A stretch of 64,000 bases of DNA from Bosea beijingensis (GTDB lineage Bacteria > Pseudomonadota > Alphaproteobacteria > Rhizobiales > Beijerinckiaceae): positions 760,811 to 824,810 of the forward strand of contig NZ_CP132359.1 of the NCBI RefSeq assembly GCF_030758975.1, given 5' to 3'. Made by a program: the position numbers and the translations under genes. Under the pieces are notes generated by a model. That model searched no databases and had not been told where the DNA came from. It was given only the letters and a program-made list of their open reading frames with translations. Positions 7,784 to 14,904 of this stretch are shown here, in pieces; the first letter of the stretch is position 1, and each line of letters opens with the position of its first letter.

Positions 7784-8092
7784 TTAGGCTTCAAGCCACC
7801 CGGTAATTGTATGCGGATTGAATGTCCGCTTCTCGGCAGGAGCCCAGTGTCTGCTCCTGTGAAGGGTTTCGGATGCCGGCCCGTGCGAGCTGGGATGGTT
7901 GCCCGAGCCGGACGGGCCGCAGATGACCAGCTTCTCGCCGCGGCTGACCTTGAGGTTGATGTCGCGCAGGACGTGGAACTCGCCGTACCACTTGTTGACG
8001 CCGATCATCTCGACAGCCGTCGCGGTGTTCAGCGAGGTCGGCTTCAGTGCTGCCGGACGCGTGTCGGTCGTCTTGGTTTCTGCCATTGCCAT
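7784..8092 (-). pseudogene. aapP: aapP, ABC ATPase truncated inside Walker A
   Basis: AapP is the ATPase of the general L-amino-acid ABC importer. The start (M-A-M-A-E-T-K, ATG at 8092) and the first 60 or so residues are normal: V-E-M-I-G-V-N-K-W-Y-G-E-F-H-V-L-R-D-I-N-L and E-K-L-V-I-C-G-P-S-G-S-G. Family sequence then stops where K-S-T should follow. The frame runs through 35 unrelated codons (N-H-P-S-S-H-G...) to a stop at 7784-7786. The junction is at about 7898/7899. Walker A lysine, Q-loop, signature and Walker B are all missing, so this copy cannot work. It is last in the leftward operon, 14 bases after aapM. The 3' part is not in the window and may lie left of base 1, be deleted, or reflect a mis-join. 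Confidence 0.85.
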
Positions 8093-8106
8093 GGTTGTCG
8101 TCCCTC

Positions 8107-9486
8107 TCAACGTTTTTGGCCGGCGGCGAGGCGCTTTTCGACCGCGATCGAATAGCGCGACATTCCCCAGCAGCACAGGAAATAGAAGATGGCGGCGAAA
8201 GCGTAGCCTGTCGACCGTGTCGTGGGCGTCGCCCAGGTCGGATCGATGAGCGTCGCCTCGATGGTGCGCAGGAAGTCGAAGATGCCGACGATGGTGACCA
8301 GCGTCGTATCCTTGAACAACCCGATGAAGGTGTTGACGATGCCGGGGATCACGATGCGCAGGGCCTGCGGCAGGATGATCAGGCGCATCATCTGCCAGTA
8401 GCCCAGGCCGAGCGACATCGCGCCCTCGTACTGGCCCTTCGGCATAGCCTGCAGGCCGCCACGCACCACCTCCGCCATATAGGCGGCGGCGAAGAGCGCG
8501 ACGCCGATCAGCGGACGCAGCAAGCGGTCCGGCGACCATTCCTGCGGCACGAAGAGCGGCAGCATGGTGTTGGCCATGAACAGCACCGTGATCAGCGGCA
8601 CGCCACGCACGAACTCGATGAAGATCACCGAGAGCAACTGGATCGCCGGCAGCTTGGAGCGGCGGCCGAGCGCGAGCAGCACGCCGAGCGGCAGCGAGAA
8701 GACGATGCCGACCGCCGAGATCAGGAAGGTCACCGTCATGCCGCCCCAAAGGCCGGTATCGACGCGCGGCAAACCGACCTTGTCGGCGAGGATCGCCAGC
8801 AGGCCAAAGACAACGAGCGAGATCAGGATCAGGCGCTTGGGCCGATAGAAGCGCTGCCAGGCCGGCATCGCCTGCTCGACCGCGAGCTGCCCCTCGCCGA
8901 TCCAGAACTTCATCAGCCCCGGCGCGAAGGAAAGCACCAGATAGAGCACAGCCAGCGCGAAGGTGACGAGGATCAGGAAGCGCAGGAAGCTCTCGGCGCG
9001 CGAGCCGCCCAGCAACAGGATGAAGGCGCTCGCCGGCAGGATGACGAAGAAGAAGAAGAAGCCGACCTTCTTGAGCGGCATCTTGTTCCAGAGCAGCCAG
9101 ACCACGCCGAGCGCGAACATCACGAAGACGATATTGACGCGCCAGCGCTCCGTCACCGGATAGGAGCCGTAGATGAAGTATTGGGTACGATCAGCGATGT
9201 ACGCCCAGCAGGCCCCGACCGGCCGACCGACCTTGTCGGCAAGGCACGCGTCGCGGTTCGTGCCGGTCCAGACCGCATCGAGGAAGTAGAAGCGGACCAT
9301 TCCCGGAACCGTGTCGATGACCAGCCAGACGCAGAGCAGCGTCAGGATGATATTGAGCGGGCTCGAGAACAGGTTCGCCCGGATCCAGGCCAGCGGGCCG
9401 GCGACGGAAAGCGGCGCCGGCTCCTGCTCCAGCGTCTCCTTGCGGACGAAGGCGAAGGGGGCGTTTTCGGTTGTTGCGTCGGTCAT
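8107..9486 (-). CDS. aapM: General L-amino-acid ABC transporter permease AapM
   Basis: This is the second inner-membrane permease of the Aap system. The conserved permease module is C-terminal, with an EAA loop starting E-V-V-R-G-G-L-Q-A-M-P-K-G-Q-Y-E-G-A and continuing I-L-P-Q-A-L-R-I-V-I-P-G, the site that docks the ATPase. At 459 residues it is clearly longer than the roughly 385-residue rhizobial AapM. The extra length is an added hydrophobic stretch (V-G-F-F-F-F-F-V-I-L-P-A, then L-R-F-L-I-L-V-T-F-A-L) between the N-terminal membrane segment and the permease core. The start lies 10 bases after aapQ and the stop 14 bases before aapP. The partner ATPase is broken in this window. Confidence 0.92.
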   Translation of the reverse strand: MTDATTENAPFAFVRKETLEQEPAPLSVAGPLAWIRANLFSSPLNIILTLLCVWLVIDTVPGMVRFYFLDAVWTGTNRDACLADKVGRPVGACWAYIADRTQYFIYGSYPVTERWRVNIVFVMFALGVVWLLWNKMPLKKVGFFFFFVILPASAFILLLGGSRAESFLRFLILVTFALAVLYLVLSFAPGLMKFWIGEGQLAVEQAMPAWQRFYRPKRLILISLVVFGLLAILADKVGLPRVDTGLWGGMTVTFLISAVGIVFSLPLGVLLALGRRSKLPAIQLLSVIFIEFVRGVPLITVLFMANTMLPLFVPQEWSPDRLLRPLIGVALFAAAYMAEVVRGGLQAMPKGQYEGAMSLGLGYWQMMRLIILPQALRIVIPGIVNTFIGLFKDTTLVTIVGIFDFLRTIEATLIDPTWATPTTRSTGYAFAAIFYFLCCWGMSRYSIAVEKRLAAGQKR

Positions 9487-9496
9487 CGCGCAGCCC

Positions 9497-10693
9497 TCAC
9501 CGTTCCACCAGCGCCATGCGCTTGTTGTAGATGTTCATGAACAGCGATGTCACCAGCGAGATCGTCAGATAGACCGCCATCGTGATCGCCACGACCTCGA
9601 CCGCCTGGCCGGTCTGGTTCAGCACCGTGCCGGTGAAGACCTGGACGAGATCGGGATAGCCGATCGCGACCGCCAGCGACGAGTTCTTGGTCAGGTTGAG
9701 GTAGTTCGACGTCAACGGCGGGATGATGACGCGCATCGCCTGCGGGATGACGACGAGCTTCAGCGTCGGCCCGTTCCTCAGGCCCAGCGCATGGGCGGCC
9801 TCGGTCTGCCCCTTCGACACCGCGAGGATGCCGGCGCGCACGACCTCGGCGATGAAGCCCGCCGTATAGGTGGTCAGGCCGATCAACAGCGCCACGAATT
9901 CCGGGAAGATCTGGATGCCACCGCGCAGGTTGAAGCCTGCGAGCTCGGGATAGACGAAGGTGACCGGCCGGCCCAGGACGAAATAGATCAGCGCGGGCAC
10001 GACCACGATCATGGCGAGCGCGACCCAGCCGATCGGATACTGCCGGCCGGTGGCCGCCTGCTGCTTGTGAGCCCAGGAGCGGAAGACGAGCGTGGCGACG
10101 ATGCCGATCACGAAAGCCCAGACGATCAGGCTGCCGCCGGGGCCCAGATGCGGATCCGGAAGGTACAGGCCGCGGTTGTTGAGCAGTGCCCCGGCCGGCA
10201 GTTCGATCGACTGGCGCGGGTTCGGCAGCGGCTTCAGCACCGCGTTGTACCAGAAGAAGAGCTGGAGCAGCAGCGGGATGTTGCGGATGACCTCGACATA
10301 GATCATCGCGAGCTTCGAGATGACCCAGTTGTTCGAGAGCCGGGCAACGCCGACGAAGAAGCCAAGGAAGGTCGCGAAGATGATGCCCAGCCCTGCGACG
10401 AGCAGCGTGTTGAGCAGGCCGACGATGAAGGCGTCGCCATAGGTCGAGCCGCCGGAAGCCGAGAACGGGATCAGCTTCTGGTTGATGTCGAAGCCGGCCG
10501 CGTTGTGCCAGAAGCCAAAGCCGGAGGCGATCTTCTGCGCGCGCAGGTTCTCGATCGCGTTCGATGCCGCCGACCAGATCAGGAAGGCGACGATCGCCAC
10601 CAAAGCGATCTGATAGACATAGCCCCGGATCTTCGGGTCGTAGAATAACGACGCCTTGCCGGGTGTTACCTGTTCGGTGGGAATGCTCGACAC
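9497..10693 (-). CDS. aapQ: General L-amino-acid ABC transporter permease AapQ
   Basis: This is the first permease of the Aap importer, 398 residues, the usual size. After the N-terminal membrane segment (Y-Q-I-A-L-V-A-I-V-A-F-L-I-W-S), a large periplasm-facing region leads to the HisMQ-type core. The EAA loop reads E-V-V-R-A-G-I-L-A-V-S-K-G-Q-T-E-A-A-H-A-L-G with I-P-Q-A-M-R-V-I-I-P-P. The motif N-Y-L-N-L-T-K-N-S-S-L-A near the C-terminus is typical of AapQ. A 383-base gap with hairpins separates it from the second aapJ, so its expression may be reduced relative to the binding proteins. Confidence 0.95.
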   Translation of the reverse strand: MSSIPTEQVTPGKASLFYDPKIRGYVYQIALVAIVAFLIWSAASNAIENLRAQKIASGFGFWHNAAGFDINQKLIPFSASGGSTYGDAFIVGLLNTLLVAGLGIIFATFLGFFVGVARLSNNWVISKLAMIYVEVIRNIPLLLQLFFWYNAVLKPLPNPRQSIELPAGALLNNRGLYLPDPHLGPGGSLIVWAFVIGIVATLVFRSWAHKQQAATGRQYPIGWVALAMIVVVPALIYFVLGRPVTFVYPELAGFNLRGGIQIFPEFVALLIGLTTYTAGFIAEVVRAGILAVSKGQTEAAHALGLRNGPTLKLVVIPQAMRVIIPPLTSNYLNLTKNSSLAVAIGYPDLVQVFTGTVLNQTGQAVEVVAITMAVYLTISLVTSLFMNIYNKRMALVER

Positions 10694-10782
10694 CTGTCAC
10701 GCCCTTTTTGTTTCGCTTGTCATGGCCGGCGATCCTGCGACGGTGCGGTTGCGCCGCGGTCGTCTTGTTGCCCGTGCCACTC

Positions 10783-10810
10783 TTCTGGTTGTTCGATTCT
10801 GGTTGTTCGA
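10783..10810. repeat. 14-base perfect tandem repeat
   Basis: TTCTGGTTGTTCGA occurs twice with no spacer (10783-10796 and 10797-10810), between aapJ2 and aapQ. It is probably a slippage duplication. It lies about 90 bases before the aapQ start on the leftward transcript. Confidence 0.8.
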
Positions 10811-11021
10811 TCGCGCCCGGCCGGCAGGCCGCGCGCCTTTCCCCTCAGCCCCCGGCCCCGGCGCGCGCCATGCGCGGCGACGGGCAACCGGCGCCGGCAG
10901 CCGCCGGCGCGATGATGTTCTCCATGCCATACCCCTGTTCGGAGCGGGTTCGTCCCGCTCTCGGCTTGCCAGCAAGTCCCGGGCCACGCCCGGAGCCTTG
11001 CCCGATTGCTTCGTCTCGCGT

Positions 11022-11047
11022 GGAGCCTTGCGGCTCCGTTTTATTTT
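11022..11047 (+). terminator. T-tailed hairpin, plus-strand orientation
   Basis: GGAGCC (11022-11027), loop TTGC and GGCTCC (11032-11037) are followed by GTTTTATTTT. In sequence this is an intrinsic terminator for plus-strand transcripts, yet the genes on both sides read leftward. On the minus strand the hairpin follows aapJ2 by about 40 bases but has no T-run. It may stop antisense transcription into aapJ, or serve only as a stem-loop at the aapJ2 mRNA end. Confidence 0.5.
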
Positions 11048-11076
11048 GGCCCGATCCGGATCTGCCCCGGCACGGT

Positions 11077-12177
11077 TCAGCGGATCGGCGGAGCGTATTG
11101 CAGCCCGCCCCGCGTCCACAGCGCATTCTGGCCACGTTCGATCTTCAGAGGCGAGTCCCGTCCGAGGTTTCTCTCGAAAGATTCACCATAATTGCCGACA
11201 TGACGCAGAATGCGATAGGCCCAATCGCGATCGAGGCCGAGCGCCTCGCCGAAATCGCCCTCGATGCCGAGCAGGCGACGGATATCCGGTCGCTCCGAGG
11301 CCCGCATCGCCGCGACATTGCTCTGGCCGACCCCCATCTCCTCGGCGTTCAGCATGGCGAAGAGCGTCCATTTGACCAGATCGAACCATTGGTCGTCGCC
11401 ATGGCGGACGGCGGGACCGAGCGGCTCCTTCGAGATCGTCTCCGGCAGGATGACATGCTCCTGCGGCGCCGGGAGCTTCATCCGCTGGATCGCGAGGCCG
11501 GCGCGATCATAGGCATAGGCGTCGCAGCGGCCGCTGGCATAGGCATCCACGGTCTCCTCGCTGCCCTTGAAGGTGACGATCTCGTATTTCAAGCCGTGGC
11601 TGCGGAAGAAATCGGCGACGTTGAGTTCGGTCGTGGTGCCCTGCTCGGCGCAAACCGAGGCGCCATTCAGTTGAAGGGCCGAGGTCAAGCCGAGCTTGCC
11701 GCGGACCATGAAGCCCTCGCCGCCGTAGAAATTGATGCCGGTGAAGTTGAGGCCGAGCGCCGTGTCGCGCGCCATCGACCAGGTCGAGGTCCGCGACAGA
11801 AGATCGACCTCGCCGGTCTGCAGTGCCGTGAAGCGGTCCTTCGACAGGAGCGGGATGAACGTCACCTTCCCGGGATCGTCGAAGATCGCGGCGGCGACCG
11901 CCCGGCAGAGATCGACATCGAAGCCGGTCCAGCGCCCCTGGCTGTCGGGACTGGAGAAACCGGCCAGCGCAGGCGCCACGCCGCAGACGACGGCGCCGCG
12001 ATGCCTGACCTGCTCCAGCAGGCCGTCCGCCGGCGCAGCCAAGCCGCTACCGGGCGCGACGGAGGCCATGGCGGCGAATGCCATCGCGAAGAGGGGCGGC
12101 ATCCCAGCTTTTTCCATGGCGTAACGGGTCTTGGACGACAACAGCGACGGCACCGCGCGGCGACAGAGACGAATCAT
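11077..12177 (-). CDS. aapJ: Second Aap periplasmic amino-acid-binding protein
   Basis: This paralogue of the upstream aapJ aligns along its whole length: F-D-V-D-L-C-R-A-V-A-A-A-I-F, S-K-D-R-F-T-A-L-Q-T-G-E-V-D, A-L-Q-L-N-G-A-S-V-C, R-H-V-G-N-Y-G-E-S-F-E-R-N and the identical ending type Q-Y-A-P-P. It is a family 3 solute-binding protein. The N-terminus is a long basic leader followed by a hydrophobic segment and an A-x-A site. I chose the ATG at 12177 because GAAGGG lies five bases upstream; ATGs at 12213 and 12117 are alternatives. Early in the mature protein, C-G-V-A-P-A-L-A-G-F replaces C-G-S-N-T-G-L-A-G-F, which may alter ligand choice. Confidence 0.88.
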   Translation of the reverse strand: MIRLCRRAVPSLLSSKTRYAMEKAGMPPLFAMAFAAMASVAPGSGLAAPADGLLEQVRHRGAVVCGVAPALAGFSSPDSQGRWTGFDVDLCRAVAAAIFDDPGKVTFIPLLSKDRFTALQTGEVDLLSRTSTWSMARDTALGLNFTGINFYGGEGFMVRGKLGLTSALQLNGASVCAEQGTTTELNVADFFRSHGLKYEIVTFKGSEETVDAYASGRCDAYAYDRAGLAIQRMKLPAPQEHVILPETISKEPLGPAVRHGDDQWFDLVKWTLFAMLNAEEMGVGQSNVAAMRASERPDIRRLLGIEGDFGEALGLDRDWAYRILRHVGNYGESFERNLGRDSPLKIERGQNALWTRGGLQYAPPIR

Positions 12178-12255
12178 GCGGCCCTTCGAGAAAAGCCGCA
12201 TCGATGAACCCATGCGAAAACGGGGCGCCGGTCAGGCCGGCGCCCCGCATGCTCC

Positions 12256-13278
12256 TCAGCGAACCGGCGGAGCGTATTGCAGGCCGCCCTTGGTCCAGAG
12301 ACCGTTCTGGCCACGGGCGATCTTGAGCAGCGAGCCCTGGCCCACATTACGCTCGAAGGATTCGCCGTAATTGCCGACATGCTTGACGATGCGGACGACC
12401 CAGTCCGGCGTCAGGCCGACCTGCTCGCCGAACTTGCCTTCGGTGCCGAGCAGACGCTTGATCTCCGGATTGTCGGACTTGAGCTGCTGCTCGACATTCG
12501 CCTGGGTGACGCCGAGCTCCTCGGCATTCAGCATGGCGAAGTGGACCCACTTGATCAGGTTGAACCATTGCGGGTCGTTGTTGCGGACGGAGGGGCCGAG
12601 CGGCTCCTTCGAGATGATCTCCGGCAGGACGAGATGCTCGTCGGGGTTCGTCAGCTTCAGGCGCTCGGCATAGAGGCCCGAGGCGTCGGTGGTGAAGGCG
12701 TCGCAGCGGCCGGCATCGTAAGCCTTGACCGTCTCGTCCGAGGTCGCGAAGGCCACGACTTCGTACTTGAGGTTGTTGGCGCGGAAGTAGTCGGCCAGGT
12801 TGAGCTCGGTCGTGGTGCCCTGCTGGGTGCAGACCGAGGCGCCGTTGAGCTGCAGCGCCGAGTTCACGCCGAGCTTCTTGCGGACCAGGAAGCCCTGGCC
12901 GTCATAATAGTTCACGCCGGTAAAGAGCAGGCCGAGCGAGGCGTCGCGCGTCATCGTCCAGGTCGAGTTGCGCACGAGCACGTCGACTTCGCCCGACTGG
13001 AGCGCCGTGAAGCGGTCCTTGGCCGAGAGCGGTATGAACTTCACCTTGTTGGGGTCGTTGAAGATCGTCGCCGAGATGGCGCGGCAAACATCGACGTCGA
13101 GCCCCTTCCAGTTGCCCTGCGCATCCGGCACGCCGAAGCCGGCAAGGCCGGTGTTCGAGCCGCAATTCAGGATGCCACGCTGCTTGACCTGCGCGAGCGT
13201 CGCCTGAGCTGAAGCCCCGGTCGCGGACAGCGCCATGCCGATTCCGGCCGCAAGGGCGGCTGCAACAAACTTTTTCAT
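12256..13278 (-). CDS. aapJ: Aap periplasmic amino-acid-binding protein AapJ
   Basis: AapJ captures L-amino acids in the periplasm for AapQM. The ATG at 13278 is preceded by GGGAGAG and gives 340 residues, the usual AapJ length. A clean signal peptide (M-K-K-F-V-A-A-A-L-A-A-G-I-G-M-A-L, then A-S-A-Q) is followed by family 3 binding-protein sequence (G-L-D-V-D-V-C-R-A-I-S-A-T-I-F, A-L-Q-L-N-G-A-S-V-C). The frame is open further upstream, but that part is not family-like. The gene is first in the operon. The second copy follows 78 bases later, so the two arose by tandem duplication and have since diverged. Confidence 0.95.
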   Translation of the reverse strand: MKKFVAAALAAGIGMALSATGASAQATLAQVKQRGILNCGSNTGLAGFGVPDAQGNWKGLDVDVCRAISATIFNDPNKVKFIPLSAKDRFTALQSGEVDVLVRNSTWTMTRDASLGLLFTGVNYYDGQGFLVRKKLGVNSALQLNGASVCTQQGTTTELNLADYFRANNLKYEVVAFATSDETVKAYDAGRCDAFTTDASGLYAERLKLTNPDEHLVLPEIISKEPLGPSVRNNDPQWFNLIKWVHFAMLNAEELGVTQANVEQQLKSDNPEIKRLLGTEGKFGEQVGLTPDWVVRIVKHVGNYGESFERNVGQGSLLKIARGQNGLWTKGGLQYAPPVR

Positions 13279-13543
13279 CGGTACTCTCCCGTTGGACCCC
13301 GTTATCCGGCTGATGCCGGAAGATATTTCTGGTCCCGCCGCCGGCGGCATTTTCGCCGCTCGGTTCATCCCGCTTGCGCGCGGCGTCCCCATATCCTCGC
13401 GTCGATTGCCAGAGCGTCCCATGAGCGTCAAGCAACCACCATACGCATGAGCCGCCCCTTGTTCCCTGCATACATCACATGCGAGTTTGTGGGGAGTGGT
13501 CAAGCCTGACCATGGTTTTCCCATCTCCTGGCCGTGCCGTTCC
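13279..13543. other. Divergent control region between aapJ and metC
   Basis: These 265 bases separate two divergent genes and must hold both promoters. A leftward sigma-70-like promoter is visible at 13475-13503; none is obvious for metC. I looked for a SAM-type riboswitch before metC and saw no structure I could defend. Confidence 0.4.
13475..13503 (-). promoter_or_regulatory. Candidate promoter of the aap operon
   Basis: On the minus strand TTGACC (13503-13498) and ATGTGA (13480-13475) are 17 bases apart, a good sigma-70-type spacing with a weak -10. It would give a leader of about 190 bases before aapJ. Confidence 0.35.
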
Positions 13544-14734
13544 ATGAAAAAGCTGACTTCGCCTGAATTTGCGCGCCTCGGCGAGCGCACCCGCCTGGCG
13601 CTTGCGGGCCGCGACCCCACCGATAGCTACGGCTTTGTCAATCCGCCTATCGTACGAGGCTCGACGGTCGTTTATCCCAACACCGAAGACTTCCTCGTGC
13701 GCAAGGCGCGCTACACCTATGGCACGGACGGCAACCCGACGATCGACGCATTGTTGGCCGCCGCCAACACGATCGAGGGCGGCGCCGGCGTCGTGGTGAC
13801 GCCATCGGGGCTGATGGCCTGCACGCTCGCCTTCCTGACCGTACTCTCGTCCGGCGATCACGTTCTGGTGACGGACAGCGTCTACCGGCCGACGCGGATC
13901 TTCTGCGACACCTTCCTGAAGCGGATGGGGGTCGAGGTGACCTATTACGACCCGCTGGTCGGCGGCGACATCGCGAAGCTGTTCAAGCCGAACACCAGGG
14001 CCGTCTGGACCGAGGCACCGGGCTCGCAGACCTTCGAGATGCAGGACATCCCGGCGATCGTCGCCGCCGCACGCGAGCGCGACATTCTCGTTGCGATGGA
14101 CAACACCTGGGCGACGCCGCTGTTCTTCGATGCCCACAAGTTCGGTGTCGACCTCTCGGTGCAGGCCGGCACCAAGTATTACGCCGCGCATTCCGACGTG
14201 CTGATCGGCACCGTCTCGGCCCGCACGCCGGAGCTCTACAAGAAACTGCGCGCGACCTGGAGCCAGCTCGGCCTGATCATCGCCCCGGAGGACGCCTTCC
14301 TGACGCTGCGCGGGATGCGCACGATGGCGATCCGCCTGAAGGAGCAGATGCCGGCCGGCATCGCCATGGCCGAATGGCTGCGCGATCGTCCCGAGGTCGC
14401 GAATGTCCTGCACCCCGCCCTGCCCGGCGCGCCCGGCCACGAGATCTGGAAGCGCGATTTCACCGGCGCCTCCTCGCTCTTCACCTTCGAACTGAAGCCG
14501 GTCTCGATGAAGGCCGTCGGCGCGATGCTGGACGGGCTGACACTGTTCGGCATCGGCGCGTCGTGGGGTGGCTACGAGAGCCTCGTCCTGCCCTTCGACT
14601 GCAAGGATTATCGCACCGCGACCAAGCCGGGGTTCAAGGGACCGACGATCCGCATCCATATCGGGCTGGAGGATATCGAGGACCTCAAGGCCGATCTCGA
14701 TGCCGGCTTCGCGCGCTTGCGGGCGGTGGGCTAG
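13544..14734 (+). CDS. metC: Cystathionine beta-lyase (MetC), PLP-dependent
   Basis: MetC splits cystathionine into homocysteine, pyruvate and ammonia in methionine synthesis, in the cytoplasm. The product has the Cys/Met-metabolism PLP fold: Y-G-T-D-G-N-P-T near residue 59, the cofactor-stacking P-S-G-L region near 87, the D-N-T-W-A-T-P loop near 186, and the Schiff-base lysine K211 in Q-A-G-T-K-Y-Y-A-A-H-S-D. The ATG at 13544 gives 396 residues, normal for the family; a TTG 57 bases upstream extends the frame with unrelated sequence. Other gamma-family lyases are possible, but the S-W-G-G-Y-E-S stretch near the C-terminus favours MetC. Confidence 0.88.
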   Translation: MKKLTSPEFARLGERTRLALAGRDPTDSYGFVNPPIVRGSTVVYPNTEDFLVRKARYTYGTDGNPTIDALLAAANTIEGGAGVVVTPSGLMACTLAFLTVLSSGDHVLVTDSVYRPTRIFCDTFLKRMGVEVTYYDPLVGGDIAKLFKPNTRAVWTEAPGSQTFEMQDIPAIVAAARERDILVAMDNTWATPLFFDAHKFGVDLSVQAGTKYYAAHSDVLIGTVSARTPELYKKLRATWSQLGLIIAPEDAFLTLRGMRTMAIRLKEQMPAGIAMAEWLRDRPEVANVLHPALPGAPGHEIWKRDFTGASSLFTFELKPVSMKAVGAMLDGLTLFGIGASWGGYESLVLPFDCKDYRTATKPGFKGPTIRIHIGLEDIEDLKADLDAGFARLRAVG

Positions 14735-14745
14735 GCGCGCCCGTC

Positions 14746-14872
14746 GTCATTCCGGGGCTTCGCACAGCAAAGACCGGGAATCCGCGATCGGACGCACGGC
14801 TCACAACCGAACACTGATGTCTCACCCAGTCGTGGGTTCCGGGTTCGCGCCTGCGGCGCGTCCCGGAATGAC
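14746..14872. repeat. Dispersed palindromic intergenic repeat, copy 1
   Basis: The element begins GTCATTCCGGG and ends with its exact complement CCCGGAATGAC. It fills the gap between the convergent metC and ppx genes. It shares ends with the copies at 30046 and 36856, and its right arm (G-rich, then GCGCC-TGCGG-CGCG) resembles theirs. On either strand it would fold into a long imperfect hairpin, and here could act as a bidirectional transcription stop. Confidence 0.75.
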
Positions 14873-14904
14873 AGAGCTGTGCCACGAAGCCGCAGCGCCA
14901 GGCC

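Larger units (their letters stand above)
10694..11076. other. Long spacer between aapJ2 and aapQ with hairpins
   Basis: No gene is supported in these 383 bases. They hold a 14-base tandem duplication at 10783-10810, a 7-bp stem with a TTCGT loop (GAGCGGG 10942-10948, CCCGCTC 10954-10960) and the T-tailed hairpin at 11022-11047. In Aap-type operons such a spacer often separates the abundant binding protein from the permeases, so the stem-loops may act as 3' stabilisers or partial terminators. Orientation is discussed under the hairpin. Confidence 0.5.

Noticed and set aside
8047..9540. 497-codon open frame antisense to aapM
   Set aside because: Repetitive charged sequence typical of reversed membrane-protein codons; aapM is unambiguous.
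13279..13543. Possible SAM riboswitch before metC
   Set aside because: I could not find a conserved core or pairing pattern that I could defend.
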